Below, piece after piece: positions 7,255 through 15,971 of a stretch of DNA of 41,416 nt. The DNA lies in contig JAWDOK010000009.1 in the NCBI GenBank assembly GCA_046533895.1, forward strand, positions 1 through 41,416. The letters run 5' to 3'. Position 1 is the stretch's first letter; the number at the start of each line of letters is the position of its first letter. The DNA is from Acidianus hospitalis. GTDB lineage: Archaea; Thermoproteota; Thermoprotei_A; Sulfolobales; Sulfolobaceae. The notes below the pieces were generated by a model. That model saw nothing but the letters and a program-made list of their open reading frames with translations, did no database searches and was not told the DNA's origin. The translations under genes were made by a program, and so were the position numbers.

Positions 7255-8086
7255 GAAGATTATGATTTATGAAATTAAGAGAGCAATTGCAAGAAAGAAG
7301 GTAATAACTTTAATTGCAATCACTTTCCTATTCGAAATAGGAGTATATCTTTCCCTAGCTGAGTTTAGAACGCCCAGAATAGAAAAATTATTATCTCCTA
7401 TAGAAGATTTGTTATGGTTAGCAGGAGTACTTTTACCACAAAGTTTGCTAATTCACTTTATTTCCATTTCCATTTCATCTGGGGCAATGTCTGAGGAATA
7501 CGAACAAGGCACAGTAGATTTCTTCATGACTAAACCTATTACAAGGTTATCATTTTTAATAGGTAAATTCTTGGGAGGCTATTTGTTAGTAACGTTAATC
7601 TATCTACTTATGGTAGCATTAGCGTTAATTTTCTCATTCTCTTTCTTTGAAAATCAAGTAGAACTCCAATACTTGCCAGTAGTAGTGTTATCAATTTTAT
7701 TTTCAACTTTAACTTTCTTCTCAATAGGCTTTATGTTTGGTGAAATTTTTAGGAGAAGCAGTTTAGCATTTCTCGTCTCTAGTACTATTCTAATAGGCTC
7801 AATAATAATTGGTGCAGTATTGCTTTTTGTAGCCAAGTTAACCAGCTTGTATTCCTTAATAAGTATAGCTATTTCCTTACCTGCGTGGGGGTCTACGGAG
7901 TTACCTTACATAATAGCTCAGGGAATTCCTCATGCTACAATAATAGTTGAGGCATTGGAAATCTTTCCTGTAGTTCCGGGAACTACTATTGCGGCTATTG
8001 CATACATATTGGGTTATTCGAGTTTCGCAATAATAATGGCATTCATTAGCTTTTTACATAGAGATATTCCAAAGAAGGTTAGTTAA
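7247..8086 (+). CDS. ABC-2 type permease (pair 2)
   Basis: A 279-residue polytopic protein with about six hydrophobic segments. The segment SSGAMSEEYEQGTVDFFMTKPITRLSFLIGKF (about 77-108) has the layout typical of ABC-2 permeases: an E-x-x-G-T amphipathic stretch followed by '.P.sr..f..gK'. It overlaps the preceding ATPase gene by 8 bp. The longer C-terminal half, with a Pro/Gly-rich extracellular loop (AWGSTELPYIIAQGIPH), differs from the pair-1 permease, so the two pairs are not a recent duplication. The substrate is unknown. Confidence 0.82.
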   Translation: MIEKIMIYEIKRAIARKKVITLIAITFLFEIGVYLSLAEFRTPRIEKLLSPIEDLLWLAGVLLPQSLLIHFISISISSGAMSEEYEQGTVDFFMTKPITRLSFLIGKFLGGYLLVTLIYLLMVALALIFSFSFFENQVELQYLPVVVLSILFSTLTFFSIGFMFGEIFRRSSLAFLVSSTILIGSIIIGAVLLFVAKLTSLYSLISIAISLPAWGSTELPYIIAQGIPHATIIVEALEIFPVVPGTTIAAIAYILGYSSFAIIMAFISFLHRDIPKKVS

Positions 8087-8098
8087 CTCCCTAGAAAA

Positions 8099-8110
8099 GC
8101 TTATATTTTA
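8099..8110 (+). promoter_or_regulatory. TATA box of the MMPL gene
   Basis: gcttatatttta is centred about 24 bp before the ATG at 8129, as expected for a leaderless transcript. It suggests the MMPL gene is transcribed independently of the ABC unit, which ends at 8086. Confidence 0.55.
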
Positions 8111-8128
8111 GATATATCTATTTCACGT

Positions 8129-11100
8129 ATGAATTCGAGGTTTTCAGAGTTTATTTCAAAAAAATGGTACGTTGTGCTCATTATATGGATTATTGTGCTC
8201 GCAATATCTGCACCTTTTTCAACCCTTTTCTTCAAGAGCGTTAGTTATCAAATAAACATATCGACACCAGGTAGTACTTCTGCCCAAGCTGAGAACATAG
8301 TTTCAAAATATTTTCACTTGCAAGGAGCTTCTGGGGCTAACGCAATTCTAATAATAGAAGGAAACGTTACTCCATATTCATTATTTTTGGCAAATTTAAC
8401 CTCATACGGAAATATAACAGTTATAAGTTATTACTCTCTAGAAAAGAATTTACTAAATACTACATTATCAAAATTACAGAATTCAACAAACTCTCTTTAC
8501 GTAAAAATCTTAGAGATAAAGAGTGGAGAAATTAAAGCTGAAAATAATCTTAGTTGTAAATACATAGAGCTAAATAATACTATCGTAAAATTAGAGGAAC
8601 TAAATTATGGAACAAAAAAAGTCGAAGTTGCATTTATTAACGTTAGTAATGAAATTAATGAAACTACAATTAGGCTTTATCAGCTTCACCAAGGAATGCT
8701 GAATAATTTATCAACATTCTGTAAAATAAAGGAAGGAGAAATGGAAATAAACTCCACAGCCCATAATGCATCACTTTTCCTTTATGGCTACACTTCCTTA
8801 TTTTTAAAGAATTTCCTGGAAATATATAATGAAACGCATAACTTCACATACTCTAGCGAAAAAGCTTTCGAAGAAGTAAGCAAACTAATAAATAACGTGA
8901 ACGAGAGTAAATTCTTCTATACGTTCTATAAATTCTGGCTAGAGAGTGACTGCACAAACTTCGTACAAAGAGCACAGATAAGCATAGAAAACGCATCAAT
9001 GCTTCTTCCTAATAATTCATTTATTCTATATTTAGAAAATTATATAAATATAAGTAACTTTGAAGAGGGTCTTCCTTACTATAAGTTTACAGTAAATTAT
9101 ATTAACGAAACAAAACACGTACCTCTCGAACTTGCTGAGGAGTTGTACTATAATCAGCCTAAAGATGTACTATTAAATATCTATTCAGAAAAGACCGGAC
9201 TTAACGAAACATTTCTCCAGGAGGTTTTAAACCAAACAAACTTCAAGGAACTTGCTTATGATCTTATACTTTCTAAGGCCAATGCAACTGAGAAACCATT
9301 CATTTCTACAGTTTATTATAATTTAAGTAAATCCCCTTATGAATTTGCAGTAGATTACGTAAGTTCTCAGTATAACGTTTCTCCTACTTTAGTTAACAAA
9401 ATAAGTAATTTTACTGAATATTCACAATATGTTAACTTCGTTTCTCTCCAGGCTTCTAATGAAAGTAAATTGCCACAATGGTTCTTCCAACAGTTACTCT
9501 ATTATCATAATATAAGTAACTTAACTGCTTATCTTATCTCACCTAAGTTAAGCAAACTTCAACCAATACTTAACGCTTCAAACATAACTCCTAAAGAATT
9601 CTTAATTTATTTACAAACGGCCAATAACGAAAGCGTATATAATTTAACTGCAAAATTAATAAGCAATTATGTCAATTTTACTCCAATAATATGTGTAAAT
9701 AGAAGCCTATTACAAGAAGTTCTTTCTAGGAACGAAAGTGTATCTTCATTAGTTTCAGAACTGATTAGAGATAACGAATTCCCAGTGACGCCAATTACAA
9801 ATATTACGGATGCTTTGTACTATAAGAATTACTATTTGATTATAATGAAAGGAAATTTTACAATAAACGAGGCAAAGGACTTTCAAAATTATGTTAAAAG
9901 TATAATTCCTTTAACATCTTACTTAACTGGACCTAAACCTGTAGATCAACAGCTTAGAGGATTAGCTAATAGCGCTTTCGCAATAGCAATACCGGTTGGA
10001 ATAGCTCTAGCTATAATAATTACTGGAATATATTTCAGATCATTTGTAGCGGCTTTTGTACCTCTAGGGATATACTTATCAGCATTCTTAGTATCTTCTG
10101 TATTAATATGGCTTATAGTAATAAAACTCCTAGGCATAACTGTTGATTTCCTAACTCCTAGCCAGGTACTATTATTAGCTTTAGGACTTGGCACAGATTA
10201 CGTAGTTTTCATCTCAAGTAGATATATAGAAGAAAGAAGAAACGGCTTATCAAAGGATGAGGCTGTAAAAGAAGCAGTAAGATGGGGAGGAAGGGCAGTA
10301 ACTTTAACAGCGCTCGTAGTAATGTTATCTTTCTTGTTCCTTTATATCTATAATGTACCATTAGTTTCGGATACTTCAATTTCTGAAATGTTAGCAGTAT
10401 TTGTAGTATGGCTTTCTGCAACTACCCTTTTCACGTCAATATTAAAGGCGGCAGGAGATAAGTTATTCTTCCCAGCAAAGTTTAACAGAGATAATAATAC
10501 CAAAAGTTATTCGGTCTCTAGACCAGCTACTAAGGTAGGAATATTTATTACTTTGGTAGTAATTTTCTCGATAATAGCATTGTCTATGCCATTAAGTACA
10601 AATATCCTAGGTTTAATGCCACCTTCTCAAGCAAGTGAAGGAGTTAACCTATTAAGCCAAGAATTTACTACGTCAAACGTATTTCCAATATACGTAGTAG
10701 TACCTATTTCAACCATCAATCAAACTACCTACAACTATGCGGTTCACATATACAAAGAACTTTCATCTATACCTGGGGTTACTGCTGTTGAGTCTCCAGT
10801 ATCGCCTTACGGTGGACTAATTCCATACTGCAAACTATCAGAATATAATTATACTGAGTACATATCGCATGGATATATGTTATTTGTAGTAAATCAAAAA
10901 TACCCACCCTTCTCAACTCAAGCTTTCGGAGTTGTAGAAAATATAGAGAGCTTGCATATAGGTTATGTAGGGGGAGGTCCAGTAGACCTTTATAATATAT
11001 TACACTTTATAGAGACAGACTTTCTGGAAATATTCTTGTTAATTACTGTTACTATGTACGTATTGTTAGTAATTATGACTAGATCATTCTCAGTTTCAGG

Positions 11101-11539
11101 AGTTGTAATATTTACTATAATGTCTGCAGTAGGAATAACACTGGGCTTAGAGAGGTTAATATTTGTAAATATCTTAGGCTATGGAATTTTTGCAGTAGTA
11201 CCGCTATTTTTAGTTGCGATAATAATTGGAATTGGGATGGATTATAACATATTCCTAATAGCAAGAATTCATGAAGAAATAGAGAAAGAAGAGAACATGG
11301 AAACGGCAGTAGGGAAGAGCGTTAAGGCTATTGGAAAGACTATCATATTCTTAGGCTTAATATTTGCTGGAACCATGGGATCTTTAATGTTAGTAAAAGC
11401 AGCAATACTACAGGAAATTGGATTTGCTTTATCAGTTGCAGCTATACTAGAAACATCGCTTTTATGGTATTATCTAGCACCGTCATTACTAGTATTACTA
11501 TATAGAAAGTTCAAAATAAGACCGAAAATGTTAATCTAA
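8129..11539 (+). CDS. MMPL/RND-family transporter with very large glycosylatable ectodomain
   Basis: A 1136-residue exporter of the MMPL (RND) family. One N-terminal TM (about residues 13-33) is followed by an external loop of about 575 residues and a first sterol-sensing-like helix bundle (about 612-780) containing GLGTDYVVFISSRYIEER (about 685-702). A second, much smaller external loop (about 810-960) follows, then a second bundle with GIGMDYNIFLIARIHEE (about 1033-1049). The Asp in each G-x-G-x-D-Y motif is the proton-relay position of the family. The first ectodomain is two to three times the usual size, helical, and carries more than 30 N-x-S/T sequons. Its substrate may be a membrane lipid or surface component. 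A ParA-like gene follows after 66 bp. Confidence 0.85.
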   Translation: MNSRFSEFISKKWYVVLIIWIIVLAISAPFSTLFFKSVSYQINISTPGSTSAQAENIVSKYFHLQGASGANAILIIEGNVTPYSLFLANLTSYGNITVISYYSLEKNLLNTTLSKLQNSTNSLYVKILEIKSGEIKAENNLSCKYIELNNTIVKLEELNYGTKKVEVAFINVSNEINETTIRLYQLHQGMLNNLSTFCKIKEGEMEINSTAHNASLFLYGYTSLFLKNFLEIYNETHNFTYSSEKAFEEVSKLINNVNESKFFYTFYKFWLESDCTNFVQRAQISIENASMLLPNNSFILYLENYINISNFEEGLPYYKFTVNYINETKHVPLELAEELYYNQPKDVLLNIYSEKTGLNETFLQEVLNQTNFKELAYDLILSKANATEKPFISTVYYNLSKSPYEFAVDYVSSQYNVSPTLVNKISNFTEYSQYVNFVSLQASNESKLPQWFFQQLLYYHNISNLTAYLISPKLSKLQPILNASNITPKEFLIYLQTANNESVYNLTAKLISNYVNFTPIICVNRSLLQEVLSRNESVSSLVSELIRDNEFPVTPITNITDALYYKNYYLIIMKGNFTINEAKDFQNYVKSIIPLTSYLTGPKPVDQQLRGLANSAFAIAIPVGIALAIIITGIYFRSFVAAFVPLGIYLSAFLVSSVLIWLIVIKLLGITVDFLTPSQVLLLALGLGTDYVVFISSRYIEERRNGLSKDEAVKEAVRWGGRAVTLTALVVMLSFLFLYIYNVPLVSDTSISEMLAVFVVWLSATTLFTSILKAAGDKLFFPAKFNRDNNTKSYSVSRPATKVGIFITLVVIFSIIALSMPLSTNILGLMPPSQASEGVNLLSQEFTTSNVFPIYVVVPISTINQTTYNYAVHIYKELSSIPGVTAVESPVSPYGGLIPYCKLSEYNYTEYISHGYMLFVVNQKYPPFSTQAFGVVENIESLHIGYVGGGPVDLYNILHFIETDFLEIFLLITVTMYVLLVIMTRSFSVSGVVIFTIMSAVGITLGLERLIFVNILGYGIFAVVPLFLVAIIIGIGMDYNIFLIARIHEEIEKEENMETAVGKSVKAIGKTIIFLGLIFAGTMGSLMLVKAAILQEIGFALSVAAILETSLLWYYLAPSLLVLLYRKFKIRPKMLI

Positions 11540-11572
11540 TTTTTCTTAAAAATGTTAGAGCGAAGTGTACAA

Positions 11573-11584
11573 AACTTTAAATCT
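11573..11584 (+). promoter_or_regulatory. TATA-like element of the ParA/MinD-like gene
   Basis: aactttaaatct is centred about 27 bp before the ATG at 11606. A second A/T stretch (11583-11592) lies closer and is less well placed. No Shine-Dalgarno is visible. Confidence 0.45.
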
Positions 11585-11605
11585 TTTAAATAATTTGATT
11601 AGGCA

Positions 11606-12370
11606 ATGAGACTTTCAGTGCTAAGTACTAAAGGCGGAGTCGGTAAATCAACTATAGCACTACTTTTATCAAAATATTTTTCACAGAATGGAGTAAAGAC
11701 TTTACTAATTGATAGAGATCCATTAGGTTGGGTATCTAATTTAGCTAAAATAAAAGGAAAAGGATTATTAGCTTCAATAGTGGACAAAGAAGAAGATAGG
11801 CAAACCTATTTTAAAGAAGTTAAAACAAAAGATGGAGGAGATTTTTACATTCTTAAGCTATATGGAGATGGGGCTAGGTTCTACGTAGATTTAGATATTA
11901 TTAGAAGAGACGAGAAATTGTATAAAAAAATTAAGGAAAAGTATCAAGAAATAGTTAGAAACGGATTTCAAGCGTTTATAGTAGATAATCCTTCAATGAT
12001 ACAATGGAATGACGATGAAGTACAATGCGAATTAAGAATATTTAGGGAAACTTTTCCAGATGAAAAAATATTCAGGCTATATATATCAGATTCGAGCGAA
12101 ATTTCTATAGAGTCGACCCTTAAATACATAAAAGAAATAGAGCAAACCCCTCATAAAATTGGCCAATATTTAGGAATTGTAATAAACCTTGTTCCTCCTT
12201 TTCCAGAGGATTTAGATAAGGCAATGAGATTAGCCAGTAAGTTTGAAGGAATAAAAGTAGTTATTCCGTTTATTGAAAGCCTTTTCATACTTAATAACAT
12301 TAATGTAGAAATCCCTGAACAAGTAAAATACCTTGGAAAGGAAATTTTAAAGCTAAATAATAAAGTTTAA
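11606..12370 (+). CDS. ParA/MinD-family ATPase
   Basis: 254 residues with a complete deviant Walker A motif, TKGGVGKST (residues 8-16). Lys9 is the signature lysine that acts across the dimer interface. LLIDRDP (about 33-39) is the A'/switch strand and FIVDNPS (about 129-135) fits switch II/Walker B. The protein is soluble and ends in a helical region. The family comprises dimeric ATPases that position DNA, chemoreceptors or membrane complexes. No ParB or centromere-like repeats are nearby, so a plasmid-partition role is not supported. A second ParA-like protein, with a broken P-loop, is encoded at 17756-18529. Confidence 0.85.
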   Translation: MRLSVLSTKGGVGKSTIALLLSKYFSQNGVKTLLIDRDPLGWVSNLAKIKGKGLLASIVDKEEDRQTYFKEVKTKDGGDFYILKLYGDGARFYVDLDIIRRDEKLYKKIKEKYQEIVRNGFQAFIVDNPSMIQWNDDEVQCELRIFRETFPDEKIFRLYISDSSEISIESTLKYIKEIEQTPHKIGQYLGIVINLVPPFPEDLDKAMRLASKFEGIKVVIPFIESLFILNNINVEIPEQVKYLGKEILKLNNKV

Positions 12371-12450
12371 TCGAACCATGAAAAGTATTATTGTATTTAA
12401 CAACTTTATATGTAATAAAGATTATAAAGCTAATATATAATCTATATATC

Positions 12451-12564
12451 ATGCTTAGTATCATAGAGAATAAAAACGAGATTGCATGCAAGAAAATAGG
12501 ATATAATTTTGAGATTTGTTACAGTTATTCTTCATTAAAATCATCTAATAGCAGTTTTGAATAG
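12451..12564 (+). CDS. Possible small protein (37 aa)
   Basis: A short open frame lies in the 224-bp gap between the ParA-like and glycosyltransferase genes. It starts MLSIIENKNEIACKKIGYNF and contains two Cys. The TATA-like attataaag at 12421-12429 is 22-30 bp before the ATG, the right distance for a leaderless message. There is no homology argument, and the C-terminal Ser/Asn-rich tail looks low in complexity, so this may be chance. Confidence 0.25.
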   Translation: MLSIIENKNEIACKKIGYNFEICYSYSSLKSSNSSFE

Positions 12565-12594
12565 ACTTAATTATAACTAAATAAAAATCATTTT

Positions 12595-13761
12595 ATGAGC
12601 AGAAAATATGTAGACATTCTCTTCTACTCATTACTTGCCGTAATAGTTGCTACCTACACATATTTTACGATAAAAACATTTCTTCCTATTAACGCTTATA
12701 TAGGTGACGAAGTTTGGTATCCTACTGCAGCATATAATATGCTTAAACTTATTTTTCACATAAGTCCACCAATGTATTTTCCTTATCCAGATAAACCTGG
12801 CATTGAGACTTTTATCAATGTTTGCCATCCACCTTTAGCGAAATATATTATGGATATATTTATCATAGTCATGGGCTATTATCCACTATCTTGGAGGCTA
12901 CCCAGCTGGATAATAGGTGATCTCATTTTAATAACTGGATTCTTCTTTACTAGGGATATATTAGGTAAGGATCTAATAGGAAATCTTGGAGGGATTTTTA
13001 CTTCAATAATATTAGCTTCCTGCCCTAATTTATGGGTACTTCACGGAATAGCAATGCTGGATATATATGTAGCATTCTTTAGTTTTCTTAGTCTTTATTT
13101 TCTGTTAAAGAACAAGTTATTATTGTCAGCTATATTTTTAGGCTTAGCTATAGCTTCAAAAGAACCAGCAGTAATGTTAATTTTCCCTGCGTTATATTAC
13201 ATTGGCGAAATAGAGAGAAAACCAATTAAGAGAGCTTACCTAGGTCTAGGAATTCCGGCATTTGTTTATTTCATTATTTCCTTGCCAATCATAATCTATG
13301 AAGGTGGACCTTTAGCGTGGCTTCACGCAAAGATCGCAAATACGGTAGTCTGGGATATAAGTAATGGACACATATCTTTAGATGCAGTTACTCAAATCTC
13401 AGAGCCATGGGATTGGTTTTTAAACATACATCCTTTCAACATGGGCCATGGACTTTATGCTAACGTGAATCCAATTATAATGATTCTATGGGCTGTAACA
13501 ACTCCTTTGGCTTTTGTAATGAAGAACCTAAAGATGATAATGACTACAATGTTCGCATGGTCAGAATGGCTTGGTTTTGCCTTAGTTTACGTGTTAGGTA
13601 ATCACACACAATTTAGCTTTTATGTTACAGACTTTGCTCCATTTGTAGATTCTTATGTTGTAATATCCTTGTTTATGATAGCAAGAAAGTTTTACATTAA
13701 AAAAGGAGAAGAGAAAAATATTGAAGAAAATAAACAAAACTATTCTGGAGGTATTTCTTGA
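12595..13761 (+). CDS. PMT/ArnT-like membrane glycosyltransferase (GT-C, GT39-like)
   Basis: A 388-residue polytopic protein of the GT-C fold that uses lipid-phosphate sugars. After TM1 comes GDEVWYPTAAY with the catalytic-type acidic pair Asp38-Glu39 in the first external loop. The characteristic HPPLAK (78-83) is also found in protein O-mannosyltransferases and ArnT. About nine more hydrophobic segments follow, with a WxxxIHPFNMGHGLY loop (about 276-290) and a hydrophilic Lys/Glu-rich C-terminus in the cytoplasm. It is shorter than full PMTs and lacks MIR domains. It probably glycosylates a lipid or surface protein at the outer membrane face. The 3' end overlaps the convergent permease gene by 22 bp. 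Confidence 0.82.
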   Translation: MSRKYVDILFYSLLAVIVATYTYFTIKTFLPINAYIGDEVWYPTAAYNMLKLIFHISPPMYFPYPDKPGIETFINVCHPPLAKYIMDIFIIVMGYYPLSWRLPSWIIGDLILITGFFFTRDILGKDLIGNLGGIFTSIILASCPNLWVLHGIAMLDIYVAFFSFLSLYFLLKNKLLLSAIFLGLAIASKEPAVMLIFPALYYIGEIERKPIKRAYLGLGIPAFVYFIISLPIIIYEGGPLAWLHAKIANTVVWDISNGHISLDAVTQISEPWDWFLNIHPFNMGHGLYANVNPIIMILWAVTTPLAFVMKNLKMIMTTMFAWSEWLGFALVYVLGNHTQFSFYVTDFAPFVDSYVVISLFMIARKFYIKKGEEKNIEENKQNYSGGIS

Positions 13762-15329
13762 AATAGTAAAGACACTTCTATTCCCTTCTTTTTATTTAAC
13801 TGTGTTGCTATTGCGTATATTATTCCACCTACAGCATATATTATTCCTAAGCTAGCTAAAGTTTGAATATTAATTGGCAAAAGAATCGGATTTCCCCAAG
13901 TTATAGCTAAGATAAACATTAAGAAAGCGAACACTGGAACTCCAATTAAACTAACTAAAGGAATTCCCAAGATTTTTCTCTTTACTGGAACAGATCTTTC
14001 ATAAACTTGTTTCCTTACATAAGGCATTAATGCGACTGATAAAGCGAATATCGCGTAACCTATTTCAAAAATTACAGTAACGTCTACTAATGCAACAACT
14101 GTATTAAATGCATAAAGTAGAACCCCAATTATTCCCATAGCACCTACAAGTAATGTAGCTTTAACTGGAGCCTTTAGATTTTCATTAACGTCAGCTAACC
14201 AAGATGGCATTAATCTATCAAATGACCATGAGAATAAGTATCTTACTAAGGAAGTCACTAAAGGGGGATTACTATAGAAGTTAGGAAGCCATAAAGCTAT
14301 GAACATTATCATGAAGATGAGTAAATTGTGATCAACTATTAATGCAAAATATGGAGTGAAGTCTCCTATGGATGACAGTGATTTATAAACAGGGTCGTTG
14401 ATCCCACAATTACTAATGTAGCTCCAGGAAGTTAGGAATCTACAGCCAAATGCCCTTAAATTTATGTAAGTAAATAGTATATAGTAAGCAGATATTATTA
14501 AAATAGCAACTATAATTGAGTATAAAACGTTTTTCCTCACTTGTTTCATTTCTCCAGACCAAGATGCAGGTAAATTATACCAGGTATAGTAGTACCATAT
14601 TACTGGACCAGCAAGAAAGGTAGCATATAATGAGGGATAGAATTTTAGTCCATTCGACATCGCGTCATTTATTACTTCATTATATGCGTTAGGAATGCCA
14701 GTTGAAGAAGATAATGCTGTAGAGAAAGATGTCGGTGTTATTTGAAGGAGGAATATAAACATTATTATTGATGAGACGAGAGTTATTACTCCTCCCCAAA
14801 ATACGAAACGCCATTGAACTCTAGGAATTATAGATAATATAATTGAAAGGAAAACTACTAATATTCCAATAACTACACTTCCAGTAGTGCTAGAAAACCA
14901 ACAACCTAAGCTAAGGAAAAATTGATTAGAGTAAGCTAAACCTATAGAGGAAAATAAATAACCAAACCACTGTGCAGCCAAGTAGCTATAGTATCCTAAG
15001 GACAGTGCAAAAGCCACAAAAAGTCCAAAATAATTGATAAAACCAATAGCAGGATGAACAGCTCTACTATTAAATACATAATCTCCTCCGGCTCTAGGCA
15101 TTGATATACCAGCAATATAAAATAAGAAAGCCATTCCTAGTGTTGGCGGTAGCATTAAGAGGAATGATAAAACCCAATTTGCTCCAGGAGCTGTAAAAAG
15201 CCAACTTAATATTAAAATCGGAACTCCTCCAGTAACTAATCCAAAGGTTGCCGATAATGAAGCCCAAGGACTTACTTCTCTCACTAACCCGGAGGATTCC
15301 CTAATGAATAAATCTTTTCTTTGGGCCAT
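13740..15329 (-). CDS. APC-superfamily amino acid permease
   Basis: A 529-residue protein with about 12-13 hydrophobic segments. The N-terminus, REVSPWASLSATFGLVTGG (about residues 17-35), is the helix-1 start of archaeal APC permeases. It is followed by the helix-2/3 GISMPRAGGDYVFNSR segment (about 73-88), equivalent to the 'P.aGg.Y.y..r' motif of the family. It likely takes up amino acids or a polyamine by proton coupling; the substrate is unknown. One oddity is a Cys-containing loop (FGCRFLTSWSYISNCG, about 291-306) that should face outside and may be disulfide-linked. It stands alone, convergent with the glycosyltransferase. Confidence 0.86.
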   Translation of the reverse strand: MAQRKDLFIRESSGLVREVSPWASLSATFGLVTGGVPILILSWLFTAPGANWVLSFLLMLPPTLGMAFLFYIAGISMPRAGGDYVFNSRAVHPAIGFINYFGLFVAFALSLGYYSYLAAQWFGYLFSSIGLAYSNQFFLSLGCWFSSTTGSVVIGILVVFLSIILSIIPRVQWRFVFWGGVITLVSSIIMFIFLLQITPTSFSTALSSSTGIPNAYNEVINDAMSNGLKFYPSLYATFLAGPVIWYYYTWYNLPASWSGEMKQVRKNVLYSIIVAILIISAYYILFTYINLRAFGCRFLTSWSYISNCGINDPVYKSLSSIGDFTPYFALIVDHNLLIFMIMFIALWLPNFYSNPPLVTSLVRYLFSWSFDRLMPSWLADVNENLKAPVKATLLVGAMGIIGVLLYAFNTVVALVDVTVIFEIGYAIFALSVALMPYVRKQVYERSVPVKRKILGIPLVSLIGVPVFAFLMFILAITWGNPILLPINIQTLASLGIIYAVGGIIYAIATQLNKKKGIEVSLLFQEIPPE

Positions 15330-15526
15330 TTCGGGTAAAACTTAGTCCCTGCAATTTAAATTTAACCTACTCAAATGGGTAATAAACAAGGCTAATTCAA
15401 GAAAATGAATAAATACTTACCTTCAAAAATATTCGAATTGTAGAAGGTTGGTAATATAAGCTTGAAAACTAATAAGGATTCAACTTTAAACTATGAGAAT
15501 TTTAAGTACATAATACTAAAATGTTT

Positions 15527-15916
15527 TTAAGCTTTAGACTCTCTACCAATCGGTTCTACTCCTTTTTGTTTAGCTATTTCTTCAAGCTGTCTAATTTCAT
15601 TTCTATGAAAGCCAAGAAAGATTCCCTTGCCCTTTCCACCAACGTAAAGATTCCCATTAAAATTTAATGTGATCTCTGGTATTATTATCCTTATTTTGTG
15701 TTCGTTTATCGGAAATATTACTTCATTTCCTTTCCATTCAACAAGAGGATACACTGAATGCCTAGGTCTTAATAAACCCCTGATTTTATCTCCTTCAACG
15801 TCTATATGAGTAACTCTAGCTCTCTTATATCCTTTAACGTGGAGGAAAACCTTAGCTTCGACTTTCTCTCCATCTAGATAAACTTCGGCTTGTAAAGGTA
15901 TCTTGCCATCTGGCAT
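15527..15916 (-). CDS. Hypothetical protein (129 aa), basic beta-rich
   Basis: A soluble, basic protein made of alternating beta-type segments (for example AEVYLDGEKVEAKVFLHVKGY near residues 10-30 and IRIIIPEITLNFNGNLYVGG near 75-94), with a C-terminal helix (NEIRQLEEIAKQ). It has no Cys and no membrane segment. I do not recognise the family. The glycine/lysine loop VGGKGKGIF is the most distinctive element. It is divergent from the ABC gene at 15972 with only 55 bp between the starts, so the two share a promoter region. Confidence 0.6.
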   Translation of the reverse strand: MPDGKIPLQAEVYLDGEKVEAKVFLHVKGYKRARVTHIDVEGDKIRGLLRPRHSVYPLVEWKGNEVIFPINEHKIRIIIPEITLNFNGNLYVGGKGKGIFLGFHRNEIRQLEEIAKQKGVEPIGRESKA

Positions 15917-15971
15917 AATCTAATTAAAGCTTAAAAAGTAAAAAATCAAATCTCGATATCGGTAGATTTTT

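Noticed and set aside
11606..12370. Plasmid-type partition locus or integrated element
   Set aside because: A ParA-like ATPase is present, but there is no ParB, no iterons, no integrase and no tRNA attachment site; the neighbours look chromosomal.
15330..15526. 197-bp gap between the permease and the 15527 gene
   Set aside because: Contains AT-rich sequence and short chance repeats only; no open frame, hairpin or box pair worth reporting.
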